From Gynurincola endophyticus (lineage in GTDB: Bacteria > Bacteroidota > Bacteroidia > Chitinophagales > Chitinophagaceae), in NCBI RefSeq assembly GCF_003991195.1, contig NZ_RCWL01000007.1, forward strand, positions 1-64,000: a DNA stretch of 64,000 nt, written 5' to 3'. The notes under the pieces were generated by a model. It saw only the letters and a program-made list of their open reading frames with translations, was not told the DNA's origin and did not search any database. Made by a program: the position numbers and the translations under genes. Positions 1-8,152 of this stretch are shown here, piece after piece; the stretch's first letter is position 1; the number at the start of each line of letters is the position of its first letter.

Positions 1-16
1 TGCCATATTTATTGAA

Positions 17-47
17 GCCTTCATACGCGAGTATGGAGGCTTTTTTT
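17..47 (+). terminator. Rho-independent terminator of an upstream gene outside the window
   Basis: A 10-bp stem (17-26 with 31-40, one G-T pair) closes on a GCGA tetraloop and is followed by seven T. It points rightwards, so a + strand gene must end just before the window. Confidence 0.8.
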
Positions 48-116
48 ATGCCTACACCTGAACAAGGAACAAGGAAGTCCCACACACTCTTAATTTTTAA
101 TGAAGAATTAAGAATT

Positions 117-139
117 AAAAAAAGGGCATTCCGCCCTTT
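117..139 (-). terminator. Terminator of the YegP-like gene
   Basis: On the minus strand the stem AAAGGGC/GCCCTTT (139-133 with 127-121) is followed by a run of T. It lies 8 bp past the stop codon of the YegP-like gene. Confidence 0.75.
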
Positions 140-146
140 AGAATCA

Positions 147-479
147 TTACAATGTGGTGTCTTCTACTGTTGCATCCGGCGCATTCTTCATGACTGAAGC
201 GATTCCGGTTTTTCTGCCTGCCTCAGATTCATACATTTCACTGGTACCAATAATCTGGCCATTACCGGCCTTCAGATTGAAGTAATACTTGCCATTTTTG
301 GCTTCCTTGTGCTCATACCTGGCTTCATCCGTTGAGTTCTTACGAACCGACTCTATTCCATTCTGACAGCTGGCTTTAGACGTATAACCTTCGCTGTTCA
401 AAATAATCTCACCATTTCCTGCTTTTAAATTGAATTGGTATTCATCATTTTTGCGTAAGCTGATAACAAATTTTCCCAT
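147..479 (-). CDS. YegP/DUF1508 family protein with two tandem repeats
   Basis: 110 residues made of two copies of the DUF1508 unit, about residues 1-50 and 58-105. Each has the pattern F-x-LKAGNG-x-I-x-x-SE-Y followed by a GI-x-S-V-x-KN segment. E. coli YegP has the same two-repeat layout. The molecular function of the family is not established; no signal peptide or membrane segment is seen, so a cytoplasmic protein is inferred. The ATG at 479 has no good alternative. The gene stands alone with its own terminator and is not obviously coupled to the RNA-binding protein upstream. Confidence 0.85.
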   Translation of the reverse strand: MGKFVISLRKNDEYQFNLKAGNGEIILNSEGYTSKASCQNGIESVRKNSTDEARYEHKEAKNGKYYFNLKAGNGQIIGTSEMYESEAGRKTGIASVMKNAPDATVEDTTL

Positions 480-587
480 ACAATATTCTTTTAAGTAGAG
501 GTAATTATTTGTAACAATATAAGCAATTTCCCTAAATTGTTAACAGGGCAGATGTTAACTAATGAAGAATCTCTTGGTATATGGGCA

Positions 588-620
588 TAAAAAAAGCCTC
601 TATTGCTAGAGGCTTTTTTT
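588..620. terminator. Bidirectional terminator after the RRM gene
   Basis: The perfect stem AGCCTCTA/TAGAGGCT with loop TTGC (595-602 and 607-614) is flanked by A7 on the left and T7 on the right, so it can work on both strands. Its natural client is the RRM protein gene, which ends at 635 on the minus strand. Confidence 0.8.
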
Positions 621-634
621 CAGTATAGTTGTGA

Positions 635-1015
635 TTAATAATCTCTGTTATAACCACCACCGCCGCCGCCACGGTTGTATCCACCGCCGCCGCCGCCGCT
701 TTTGCGGAAGCCGCCGCCACCGCCGCCGCCGAAGCTTCTTTTCTTGAAACCACCGCCATCACGGCTACCTTGTGGTTTTGGTTGAGCTTCGTTAACGATG
801 ATTTTTCTACCTAAAACTTCTGATTCGTATAAGCTGCTTAATGCATTCTGAGCTTCATTTTCTTCCGGCATTTCAACAAATCCGAATCCTTTGCTACGAC
901 CATTCACTTTGTCAGTAACGATTTTCGCAGATGTAACTGAGCCATATTGCTCGAATAAGGTTCTTAGTTCCTCATCGGTCATTTGCCAAGAGAGGTTCCC
1001 TACATAAATGTTCAT
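635..1015 (-). CDS. RNA-binding protein with one RRM and a glycine-rich tail
   Basis: 126 residues. RNP2 is IYVGNL (3-8) and RNP1 is KGFGFVEM (42-49), the two signatures of the RNA recognition motif. From about residue 80 the chain becomes a low-complexity tail of Gly runs with Arg, Tyr and Asn, encoded by GC-rich CCGCCG-type repeats that stand out from the AT-rich surroundings. Glycine-rich RRM proteins of this build occur in cyanobacteria and Bacteroidota and are often cold-induced RNA chaperones; that role is inferred. I chose the ATG at 1015 because the motif starts there; an ATG 54 bp further upstream would add a non-conserved extension. A terminator follows. Confidence 0.9.
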   Translation of the reverse strand: MNIYVGNLSWQMTDEELRTLFEQYGSVTSAKIVTDKVNGRSKGFGFVEMPEENEAQNALSSLYESEVLGRKIIVNEAQPKPQGSRDGGGFKKRSFGGGGGGGFRKSGGGGGGYNRGGGGGGYNRDY

Positions 1016-1375
1016 TGTAATAAGAATTTTAAATGATCTAAAATCAGGTAATTCACAGTAGTAACACATTGAAATTATAAAACCATAGGGAAATTATTTC
1101 AACCGATGATAACTAAGTGTAATTAACTAATAATGAAGATAACAAATAAATTGATATTTCATAAAAAAAATAACAGATTTTACAGACTAATTACTAATCT
1201 ATTGATTGATAATAACTTTTTTGTTTCTTTTAGCTAAGTTTTGATCAATAGAGGTAGTTTTCAATCCATTTCACCTGTAAAACGTATATGCTTTATTGTA
1301 ACTATTTTTCTAAATGATCAACACTGAATGATGCAGTACCTGTTATCATAAAGAAATGTACAACAAGTCAAAGAG
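1016..1375. other. 360-bp gene-free stretch between htpG and the RRM gene
   Basis: Very AT-rich DNA that must carry the promoter and 5' leader of the RRM gene (minus strand). I looked for TAnnTTTG-type boxes and found no clean match. No open frame, terminator or repeat stands out, and htpG, which ends at 1376, has no clear hairpin terminator here. Confidence 0.5.
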
Positions 1376-3232
1376 CTATTTCATTAAATCAACGCTTCTT
1401 TGAATAAAGTCTGACAAAGCATTGCCTTTTAATAATCCTTGTGATAATAAGGCAAGATCAGCCAGGTTTCTGACTTTCTTTTCTTTTAAAGCAACATCGT
1501 TGATTGTCAATAAGTCCTGATAAATCGGGTGATTACCATTCACTGTTAATGTTACTTCGTCGGGCATATTGGCGTAAAAGCTGCCCATACTTCCTTGTAG
1601 AGAAGCCATGTCTTTCATTCTGCGCATCATTTCCGGACGAGTAGCTATTACCGGTGCCGCTTCTTTGCTCAGCCCTTTCACTTCTACCCCCACTTGTAGT
1701 GATGGGATATTGATTTTGAATAAATCTTTCAACTGATCAGTTTGTTCCTGAGATAATACAGATTCGGTATTCTCCTGAACATCTATCAGGTTATCAGTAA
1801 TATCTGAATCAATGCGGTTGAAAGAAACATCCGCCCACTTCAATTCCATCTGATTAATAAAAGCTGCATCTACCAGTGTGTCGAGTTTGATAACTACATA
1901 ACCTTTCTGTTGCGCCGCTTTAATATAACTGTGTTGAGCAATCGGATCGTTCGAATACAGGATTACAATTTTACCATCTTTATTTTTCTGTAAAACTTCT
2001 GTTGCCCGTTTGTATTCTTCAAGTGTATAAAATTTGGTGCCGGCATCAGAACCGCCGCTACTCACGCCTTCGAATAGGTGAAATTTATTGGCTTTATCCA
2101 GAAATTTATCGTCGGTCATCATTCCATACTTCACGAAGAGGCTTAAATTATCCCACTTTGATTCGAACGAAGTTCTGTCGCCTGAAAAAATTTCTTCTAA
2201 TTTATCAGCTACCTTTTTAGTAATATGATTGTTGATCTTTTTAACATTCGGGTCGCCCTGTAAATAACTTCTGGATACATTTAATGGAATATCCGGAGAG
2301 TCAATGACTCCATGTAACAGCATTAAAAATTCAGGTACGATATCTTTTACTTCGTCGGTAACAAATACCTGGTTACTGTAGAGTTGAATTTTGTCTTTCT
2401 GAATTTCGTAAGATTGTTTAATCTTAGGAAAATAGAGTACGCCTGTAAGTGTAAAAGGGAAGTCAACATTCAGATGAATCCAGAACAAAGGCTTTTCACT
2501 GAACGGATAGAGTTCTTTATAAAAATTCTGATAATCTTCGTCGGTAAGGTCACTTGGTTTTTTTACCCAGATAGGTTGAGTATTGTTAATCTGCTCAGTT
2601 TCTTTTCCTTCACCTGTAGGTTCGAAGAAGATGGGTACTGGTAAAAAGCGGCAGAATCTTTTCAGAATCTGAATAATTCTGAACTCATCTAAAAACTCTG
2701 AACTTTCTTCCGAAATATGTAAGATAATGTCAGTGCCTCTTTCTTGTTTGTCGGTTTCATTCAAAGTATATTCAGTACTGCCATCACAAATCCAGTGAGC
2801 GGCTTTACTATCCTCTTTAAATGATTTGGTGAAAATCTCTACCTTGTCGGCCACCATAAAAGCAGAATAGAATCCTAAACCGAATTTACCGATGATACTA
2901 TTCTCGTTTTGCCCTTTGTACTTTTGAACAAATTCTTCAGCTCCGCTAAAAGCTACCTGATTGATATATTTTTCTACTTCTTCTGCAGTCATACCCACCC
3001 CACGGTCAGAAATAGTAATCGTTTTTGCTTCGGTATCAACTTTTACTGTTATTTTCAGCTCTCCTAATTCTCCTTTAGCTTCCCCGATGGAGGAAAGTGT
3101 TTTCAGCTTTTGAGTGGCATCCACAGCATTACTGATCAGCTCGCGCATGAAAATTTCATGATCAGAATACAAGAATTTTTTAATTACCGGAAAGATGTTT
3201 TCTGTTTGTACACTAATAGTTCCTGTTGCCAT
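1376..3232 (-). CDS. htpG: Molecular chaperone HtpG (Hsp90)
   Basis: 618 residues, the usual length for bacterial Hsp90. The GHKL ATP-binding signatures are all present: ELISNAVDA near residue 25-35 (with the Mg/ATP Asn), DRGVGM, GKFGLGFYSAFMV and GTDIILH. The middle segment holds the SRSYLQGD-like motif (NVSRSYLQGD), and the C-terminal dimerisation domain is complete. It acts as an ATP-driven dimeric chaperone in the cytoplasm. I start at the ATG at 3232 (MATGTISVQTENIF), which matches the family N-terminus; the open frame extends 48 bp further upstream without conservation. It is divergent from rpsF with about 270 bp between the starts. Confidence 0.97.
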   Translation of the reverse strand: MATGTISVQTENIFPVIKKFLYSDHEIFMRELISNAVDATQKLKTLSSIGEAKGELGELKITVKVDTEAKTITISDRGVGMTAEEVEKYINQVAFSGAEEFVQKYKGQNENSIIGKFGLGFYSAFMVADKVEIFTKSFKEDSKAAHWICDGSTEYTLNETDKQERGTDIILHISEESSEFLDEFRIIQILKRFCRFLPVPIFFEPTGEGKETEQINNTQPIWVKKPSDLTDEDYQNFYKELYPFSEKPLFWIHLNVDFPFTLTGVLYFPKIKQSYEIQKDKIQLYSNQVFVTDEVKDIVPEFLMLLHGVIDSPDIPLNVSRSYLQGDPNVKKINNHITKKVADKLEEIFSGDRTSFESKWDNLSLFVKYGMMTDDKFLDKANKFHLFEGVSSGGSDAGTKFYTLEEYKRATEVLQKNKDGKIVILYSNDPIAQHSYIKAAQQKGYVVIKLDTLVDAAFINQMELKWADVSFNRIDSDITDNLIDVQENTESVLSQEQTDQLKDLFKINIPSLQVGVEVKGLSKEAAPVIATRPEMMRRMKDMASLQGSMGSFYANMPDEVTLTVNGNHPIYQDLLTINDVALKEKKVRNLADLALLSQGLLKGNALSDFIQRSVDLMK

Positions 3233-3375
3233 AATGGATAAATATTTTAATCGTTTGAACCTTGTCAAAGTAGGTGCCAACCGTTAAAATAACTGAAAAA
3301 GTGGTAAATTTGACAGCGGGTTGATTTTTGTGTCAGAAATCTTCTTTCCTGCCCCATAAAAAGCTGCATATTATT

Positions 3376-3406
3376 TTCGTAATATCCCAAAAAAGTGTTA
3401 GTTTTG
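3376..3406 (+). promoter_or_regulatory. Promoter of the rpsF operon (Bacteroidota type)
   Basis: TAGTTTTG at 3399-3406 fits the Bacteroidota -7 consensus TAnnTTTG, with a TTCG (one mismatch to TTTG) at 3376-3379 and 19 bp between. It predicts a transcript starting near 3412 with a leader of about 90 nt. Confidence 0.6.
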
Positions 3407-3423
3407 CGCTCCCAATTCTGTAC

Positions 3424-3461
3424 TTGGCAGAATATCCGATTCGTAAAGATTTGGATACCAA
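3424..3461 (+). promoter_or_regulatory. Candidate rpsF leader hairpin
   Basis: In the predicted 5' leader, TTGG (3424-3427) pairs with CCAA (3458-3461) and TATCC (3433-3437) with GGATA (3453-3457), leaving a CAGAA bulge on one side and a 15-nt loop. rpsF leaders that bind the S6:S18 complex are known in several bacterial phyla and feature a CCG; here a CCG occurs at the top of the upper stem. The match to that family is suggestive only. Confidence 0.35.
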
Positions 3462-3500
3462 TGGGCTAAAACCAATTTAAAAATTAAAATTACAGGGATC

Positions 3501-3857
3501 ATGAGCAATTATGAATTGATGGTGATTTTCACCCCTGTGCTTTCTGATGATGATTTTAAATCAGCGCAGAAAAAATTCACTGGCTTCATTCAGGAAAATG
3601 GCGGTGAAATTGTGCACGAAAACCCTTGGGGACTTAAATCACTGGCTTATCCTATTCAAAAGAAAACCACAGCTATCTACTGGGTTATTGAATACAAAGC
3701 GCCAACCAACCTCAACGAATCTTTAAAGATTCAATTATTACGTGACGAGAGTGTTTTACGTCACATGTTCACTGTACTTGATAAATACGCCGTTGAGTAC
3801 AATGAGAAAAAGAGAAGTGGTGTACCTACAGGAACCGAAAAAGTAGCGGAGGCTTAA
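3501..3857 (+). CDS. rpsF: 30S ribosomal protein S6
   Basis: 118 residues, with the S6 N-terminus [17 protein letters not shown], the central motif [23 protein letters not shown] and the LRHMFTVLD strand. It binds 16S rRNA as a heterodimer with S18, whose gene follows after 2 bp. This is the short S6 form without a long acidic tail. No ssb gene lies between rpsF and rpsR, as is usual for Bacteroidota. Confidence 0.98.
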   Translation: MSNYELMVIFTPVLSDDDFKSAQKKFTGFIQENGGEIVHENPWGLKSLAYPIQKKTTAIYWVIEYKAPTNLNESLKIQLLRDESVLRHMFTVLDKYAVEYNEKKRSGVPTGTEKVAEA

Positions 3858-3859
3858 TC

Positions 3860-4126
3860 ATGGCAAAAGCAAACGAAATTAAATACCTTACCGCCATTAA
3901 GACGGAAAAACCTCGTAAGAAATTCTGCCGTTTCAAAAAATACGGAATTAAGTACGTTGATTATAAAGACGCAGAATTTTTAAAGAAATTCTTAAACGAG
4001 CAAGGTAAAATGTTACCTCGTCGTATCACTGGTAACTCTTTGAAATTCCAACGCAAAGTAGCTCAGGCAGTGAAAAAAGCCCGTCAAATGGCTTTATTAC
4101 CATACGTAACGGATCTTTTAAAGTAA
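3860..4126 (+). CDS. rpsR: 30S ribosomal protein S18
   Basis: 88 residues with the S18 core: [17 protein letters not shown], then LKKFL, then [32 protein letters not shown]. Of the cysteines that bind zinc in C+ forms of S18 only one is present, so this is a zinc-independent type. It partners S6 in the small subunit platform. It lies 2 bp after rpsF and is followed by a 99-nt structured spacer before rplI. Confidence 0.98.
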   Translation: MAKANEIKYLTAIKTEKPRKKFCRFKKYGIKYVDYKDAEFLKKFLNEQGKMLPRRITGNSLKFQRKVAQAVKKARQMALLPYVTDLLK

Positions 4127-4136
4127 ACCATCACCC

Positions 4137-4209
4137 CACCGCTCCCTAATCCCGCTCTCCGGGAAACAGTTCTGCAAAGAATTGGGAAACAGGAACGGGC
4201 TAAACGGTG
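4137..4209 (+). promoter_or_regulatory. Candidate structured RNA between rpsR and rplI
   Basis: The spacer folds by eye into nested helices: CACCG (4137-4141) with CGGTG (4205-4209), CCCG (4151-4154) with CGGG (4196-4199), and a 7-bp hairpin CAGTTCT/AGAATTG (4167-4184) capped by a GCAA (GNRA) tetraloop. The sequence GGGAAACAG occurs twice (4161-4169, 4184-4192), flanking the hairpin. Possible roles are feedback control by a ribosomal protein or tuning of L9 output. No known family was recognised. Confidence 0.35.
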
Positions 4210-4225
4210 AACAAATTAAGATAAA

Positions 4226-4672
4226 ATGGATATTATCCTTATACAAGACGTTGACAACTTAGGTGCTGCTAATGAAGTAGTAAAAGTTAAAAACGGTTAT
4301 GCACGTAACTATTTAATTCCTCAAAAGTTCGCAGTAGAAGCAACCGCTACTAACCTGAAAAACTTAGGAGAAAAATTAAAAGTGATTCGTAAGAAAGAAG
4401 AGCAGATGTTAGCAGCTATCAACGAGGTAGTAGCTAAACTGAACGAAGGACCTGTTAAAATCGGTGCTAAAACCGGTACTTCTGGTAAAATCTTCGGTGC
4501 AGTTACTTCTCTTCAGATTTCTCGCGCGATCCGTGAACAAAAAGGTTACACCATCGATCGTAAGAAAATTACTATCGCAGAAGATGTAAAAGAATTAGGT
4601 ACTTATAAAGCAACTATCGATTTCGGTAACGGTAAATCTACTGAAGTTGAATTCGAAGTAGTAGCAGAGTAA
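4226..4672 (+). CDS. rplI: 50S ribosomal protein L9
   Basis: 148 residues with the L9 signature in the N-terminal domain: DVDNLGAANEVVKVKNGYARNYLIPQKFA. A long connecting helix (about 45-75) and the C-terminal rRNA-binding domain (KTGTSGKIFGAVTSLQI) follow. It binds 23S rRNA at the base of the L1 stalk. Last gene of rpsF-rpsR-rplI; a strong terminator begins 22 bp after the stop. Confidence 0.98.
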   Translation: MDIILIQDVDNLGAANEVVKVKNGYARNYLIPQKFAVEATATNLKNLGEKLKVIRKKEEQMLAAINEVVAKLNEGPVKIGAKTGTSGKIFGAVTSLQISRAIREQKGYTIDRKKITIAEDVKELGTYKATIDFGNGKSTEVEFEVVAE

Positions 4673-4694
4673 TCTAACCTCATATATTTTGCTT

Positions 4695-4722
4695 AAACCC
4701 TCCCATTCCGGGAGGGTTTTTT
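4695..4722 (+). terminator. Terminator of the rpsF-rpsR-rplI operon
   Basis: The stem AAACCCTCCC/GGGAGGGTTT (4695-4704 and 4710-4719) ends in a T run. It closes the ribosomal protein operon. Confidence 0.9.
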
Positions 4723-4813
4723 ATTGCATCTAATACTGCTAACCGGCCATTTTATCAGAAACAACCCTTTATTTACATTTTATTCCTTTCTTTGCAGTGA
4801 TCAAACCTTAATT

Positions 4814-6412
4814 ATGCGGTATCTTCTTCTTTTATCGGTTCTTTTTTGTAGTGTTGCCTGTAAAAATAGCTCATCTAAAAACGGATTGAATAAAAAGGAT
4901 TCTCTTCCTGCAACTACCAATATAGACGCCTCTATTAAAGGGAACTTTTCTAATCAGCGAAAATTAGTTTTAACAGATAATGAGATCAGTGCGTTTTTCC
5001 AACAATACAAAGATGTGGAAGTTTATGACAGTGCAGTAACCGCATTCTATCAGATGCGCGAACGCAGATACGCCTGGTTTGATGAGAACGGTTTAACAGA
5101 ACCTGCGCATAATTTATTCAACCGGCTGAGTAATCTGAAGGATGAAGGATTAAGAATGTTTCCTCCTTATATTGATGAGTTAGACAGTATGATGATGGCC
5201 GATCAGGTCTTATCAGTAGAAAAAGATTATCAGACTGAACTGTTGCTTTCCGCACTCTATTTCTATTATGCAAAACACGTTTGGGAAGGAGTAGATGAAA
5301 AAGAATCGATCGCTCAGGAATGGTATCTGCCCCGGAAAAAAGTTAATGCAGGAGATTATCTTGACTCCTTATTGTCAAATTCCTCCAACCAAAGCAATTT
5401 TGAAAAACCACTGTATAAACAGTATTATCTGTTAAGAGATGCGTTGAAAAAATATTATCAGCTTTCAGAATCCGGTGGCTGGGAACAAATTCATACCAAG
5501 CTGAAAAAAATTCAGTTAAAAGATAGTTTACCAGAAATCATAGCAATCAAAACAAGACTGGTTAAAACGGGAGAACTGGCGGTTCATGACTCTTCAATGG
5601 TATTCAATGAGGAGTTGTTGGATGCTGTAAAAAAGTTTCAGGAAAATAACGGCCTGGAAAGTGATGGAATTATCGGTGCAGGAGTTTTAACTGCGATGAA
5701 TGTTTCTGTAGAAAAACGAATTGAGCAGATTATGATTAATATGGAAAGATGCCGTTGGGTTCCTGCTCAGCTAAGTAATGAATACTTAGTGGTAAATATA
5801 CCTGATTATAAATTATATGCTTTTAAAGGTGACTCTTTGTTGTGGGATATGAATGTGGTGGTTGGAAAAGCATTGCATAAAACGGTAATTTTTTATGGTG
5901 AATTGAAATATGTGGTATTTAGCCCTTATTGGAATGTTCCGAATAGTATCTACAAAGCGGAGATCGTACCTGGAATGGCCAAAGATCCTGCCTATCTTGA
6001 AAAACATAATATGGAGAAGTATGGGAATACGGTTCGCCAGAAGCCAGGCCCTAATAATTCTTTAGGATTAGTGAAATTTTTATTTCCTAATAGCTATAAT
6101 ATCTATCTGCATGATACACCTTCTAAAAATTTGTTCAGCAGGTCAAACCGTGCTTTTAGCCATGGATGTATCCGGGTAGCAGATCCGCTCTTTTTATCGA
6201 AGTACCTGTTGCGTGATGAACCTGAATGGACTGAAGAAAAGATTGTTGCCGCTATGCATAAAGGAAAAGAGAGGTATGTACAGTTGAAAGAAACGGTACC
6301 AGTATTTATTGCTTACCTGACCGCATGGGTTTCAGGTGAAGGAGCTTTACAGTTCAGAGAAGACATTTATAAAAGGGATGACCGTTTAGCTAAAACAATT
6401 CTCAAAAAATAA
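4814..6412 (+). CDS. L,D-transpeptidase lipoprotein (YcbB/LdtD-like)
   Basis: 532 residues. The N-terminus is a lipoprotein signal with lipobox SVAC, so the protein is probably anchored in a membrane and faces the periplasm. A long scaffold region is followed by a peptidoglycan-binding segment (FQENNGLESDGIIG, about 275-290) and a YkuD catalytic domain with SHGCIRV; the catalytic Cys is residue 452. Such enzymes make 3-3 crosslinks between meso-DAP residues or attach proteins to peptidoglycan. The order scaffold - PG-binding - YkuD matches the E. coli LdtD group. I start at the ATG at 4814, in front of the signal peptide; the frame is open further upstream but runs back to the rplI terminator. 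Confidence 0.9.
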   Translation: MRYLLLLSVLFCSVACKNSSSKNGLNKKDSLPATTNIDASIKGNFSNQRKLVLTDNEISAFFQQYKDVEVYDSAVTAFYQMRERRYAWFDENGLTEPAHNLFNRLSNLKDEGLRMFPPYIDELDSMMMADQVLSVEKDYQTELLLSALYFYYAKHVWEGVDEKESIAQEWYLPRKKVNAGDYLDSLLSNSSNQSNFEKPLYKQYYLLRDALKKYYQLSESGGWEQIHTKLKKIQLKDSLPEIIAIKTRLVKTGELAVHDSSMVFNEELLDAVKKFQENNGLESDGIIGAGVLTAMNVSVEKRIEQIMINMERCRWVPAQLSNEYLVVNIPDYKLYAFKGDSLLWDMNVVVGKALHKTVIFYGELKYVVFSPYWNVPNSIYKAEIVPGMAKDPAYLEKHNMEKYGNTVRQKPGPNNSLGLVKFLFPNSYNIYLHDTPSKNLFSRSNRAFSHGCIRVADPLFLSKYLLRDEPEWTEEKIVAAMHKGKERYVQLKETVPVFIAYLTAWVSGEGALQFREDIYKRDDRLAKTILKK

Positions 6413-6430
6413 TACTCCTTCAGCAAAACA

Positions 6431-8140
6431 TTACTGACTGGGGCGGATATCGTAAATCAATAATTGTGGATATTCTTTTCCATTCCAGCAATTAATGGTT
6501 ACTGCCGCAGCTATATCAATTTCTTTATTTTCAAGTATTGATTGATAGAGGTGTTTCAGTTTAAAACCGATACCGGTAAGCCGGTATTTTCCTTGTTGAA
6601 GTTCTAACCGGATATGTTCTTCTTTGACTAATCTGCATTGGATGATTTTTACTTGCTGGAACCTCCAGATAGGACGCATGTTATCCGGGCCAAAAGGTTC
6701 CAGACGGTCTAAAAGCGTCAGAAACTTTGTATCAATCTGCTCAAAAGTTAAAAAATCATCTATCCAAAGAATTGGAGTCAGTGAGTCTGCGTCTATGGTA
6801 CCTTGTACAACTTGTTCAAATTTTTCTACAAATGGAGTAAGTTGTTCGGGACGCATGGTTAAACCGGCGGCGAAGAAATGTCCGCCATATCCTAGCAGGT
6901 GTTCACGACAGGCTTCAATAGCGTCATGAATATTAAATCCATGAACGCTTCTGGCAGATCCGGCGATAATATTTCCCGATTGAGTGAGCACAATAGTTGG
7001 TTTATAATAATAATCAACCAGTCTGGACGCTACAATTCCTACCACTCCTTTATGCCAGTGTTCTGCATAAACAACAGTAGACTTTTGTTGAGGAAATTCT
7101 TCATTTTGTTTTAATTGTTCCAAAGCTTCTACTGTAATGAGCTGATCAGTATCTTTTCTTTCTTCGTTATCTACATGCAATTCGTTGGCGATGAGCAGGG
7201 CGGCTGCAACATCAGGAGCAATGAATAATTCTACTGCTTTACGGGCATCATCCATTCTACCGGCAGCGTTTACACGCGGTGCTACGGTAAAAACCAACTT
7301 TTCAATATCTACTTTTTTATCATCCGTTCTTTGTTGCAGTAATGCCTGGATACCAAAGTTGGGTTGTTTGTTTACTTTTTGTAATCCGAGGCTGGCCAAT
7401 ACTCTGTTTTCGCCAACAATTGAAACAATGTCGGCCGCTATGGCAGTGGTAACGAGGTCGAGATATTCTTCGAGGTGCTCAAAAGAAAGTTCATTTTTTT
7501 TGTTGTAGGCACTGATCAGCTTAAAAGCTACACCGCAACCACATAAATCTTTAAAAGGGTAATAGCAATCAGTTTGTTTTGGGTTTAGTACAGCAACAGC
7601 ATCCGGTACTGTTGCATCGGGTGTATGGTGATCGCAAATAATAAAGTCAATACCATAATTGTCTGCAAGACTTACCAGCTGGTGTGATTTTATACCACAA
7701 TCCACACTGATAATAAGGCTGAAATCATTGGCGGCGGCAAACTCAATTCCTTGTTTTGAAATACCATAACCTTCTTTGTACCGGTGGGGAATGTAGAAAT
7801 CAACCAGTTGGGGTTGATATACTTTTCTAAGGAATTTGATCATAATGGCAACGGCAGTAGTACCGTCAACATCATAGTCGCCGAAAACAAGAATTTTCTC
7901 TTTCCGATGAAATGCAAGCAGTACTCTGTCGAGTGCTTTTTGCATGTCTTTCATTAAGAAAGGATCGTGCAGATCATCTTCTGAAGGGTTAAAAAATCGT
8001 TTGGCATCAGTTAAGTTATGGATACCTCTATGTAAATAAATATTGCAGAATTCTTTAGGAATTTTTTGTTGTAATTCGGCGAACAACACATCCACTTCCT
8101 TATGGTGATAAGGTACCAGTCTCCATTCTTTATTTCGCAT
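6431..8140 (-). CDS. recJ: Single-stranded-DNA-specific exonuclease RecJ
   Basis: 569 residues, the usual RecJ length. The DHH phosphoesterase motifs are visible: DYDVDGTTA (motif I), DCGIKS, CDHHTP (the DHH), and the DHHA1 GGHFFAAGLTM glycine-rich motif. It degrades ssDNA 5'-3' in recombinational and mismatch repair. The upstream in-frame codon at 8146 is TTG; the ATG at 8140 gives the conserved start. It lies 12 bp downstream of the polyprenyl synthase gene on the same strand, so co-transcription is likely. Confidence 0.96.
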   Translation of the reverse strand: MRNKEWRLVPYHHKEVDVLFAELQQKIPKEFCNIYLHRGIHNLTDAKRFFNPSEDDLHDPFLMKDMQKALDRVLLAFHRKEKILVFGDYDVDGTTAVAIMIKFLRKVYQPQLVDFYIPHRYKEGYGISKQGIEFAAANDFSLIISVDCGIKSHQLVSLADNYGIDFIICDHHTPDATVPDAVAVLNPKQTDCYYPFKDLCGCGVAFKLISAYNKKNELSFEHLEEYLDLVTTAIAADIVSIVGENRVLASLGLQKVNKQPNFGIQALLQQRTDDKKVDIEKLVFTVAPRVNAAGRMDDARKAVELFIAPDVAAALLIANELHVDNEERKDTDQLITVEALEQLKQNEEFPQQKSTVVYAEHWHKGVVGIVASRLVDYYYKPTIVLTQSGNIIAGSARSVHGFNIHDAIEACREHLLGYGGHFFAAGLTMRPEQLTPFVEKFEQVVQGTIDADSLTPILWIDDFLTFEQIDTKFLTLLDRLEPFGPDNMRPIWRFQQVKIIQCRLVKEEHIRLELQQGKYRLTGIGFKLKHLYQSILENKEIDIAAAVTINCWNGKEYPQLLIYDIRPSQ

Positions 8141-8152
8141 ACACAAGTTCCT

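Noticed and set aside
80-120. AT-rich stretches such as TTAATTCTTAATT near 90-120 and 50620-50650 as transposon ends
   Set aside because: Such low-complexity sequence is common between genes in this phylum; no target duplication or transposase is present.
559-762. An Ala/Val-rich open frame on the minus strand inside the RRM gene
   Set aside because: It is another reading frame of the Gly-rich tail; GC-rich triplet repeats keep all frames open.
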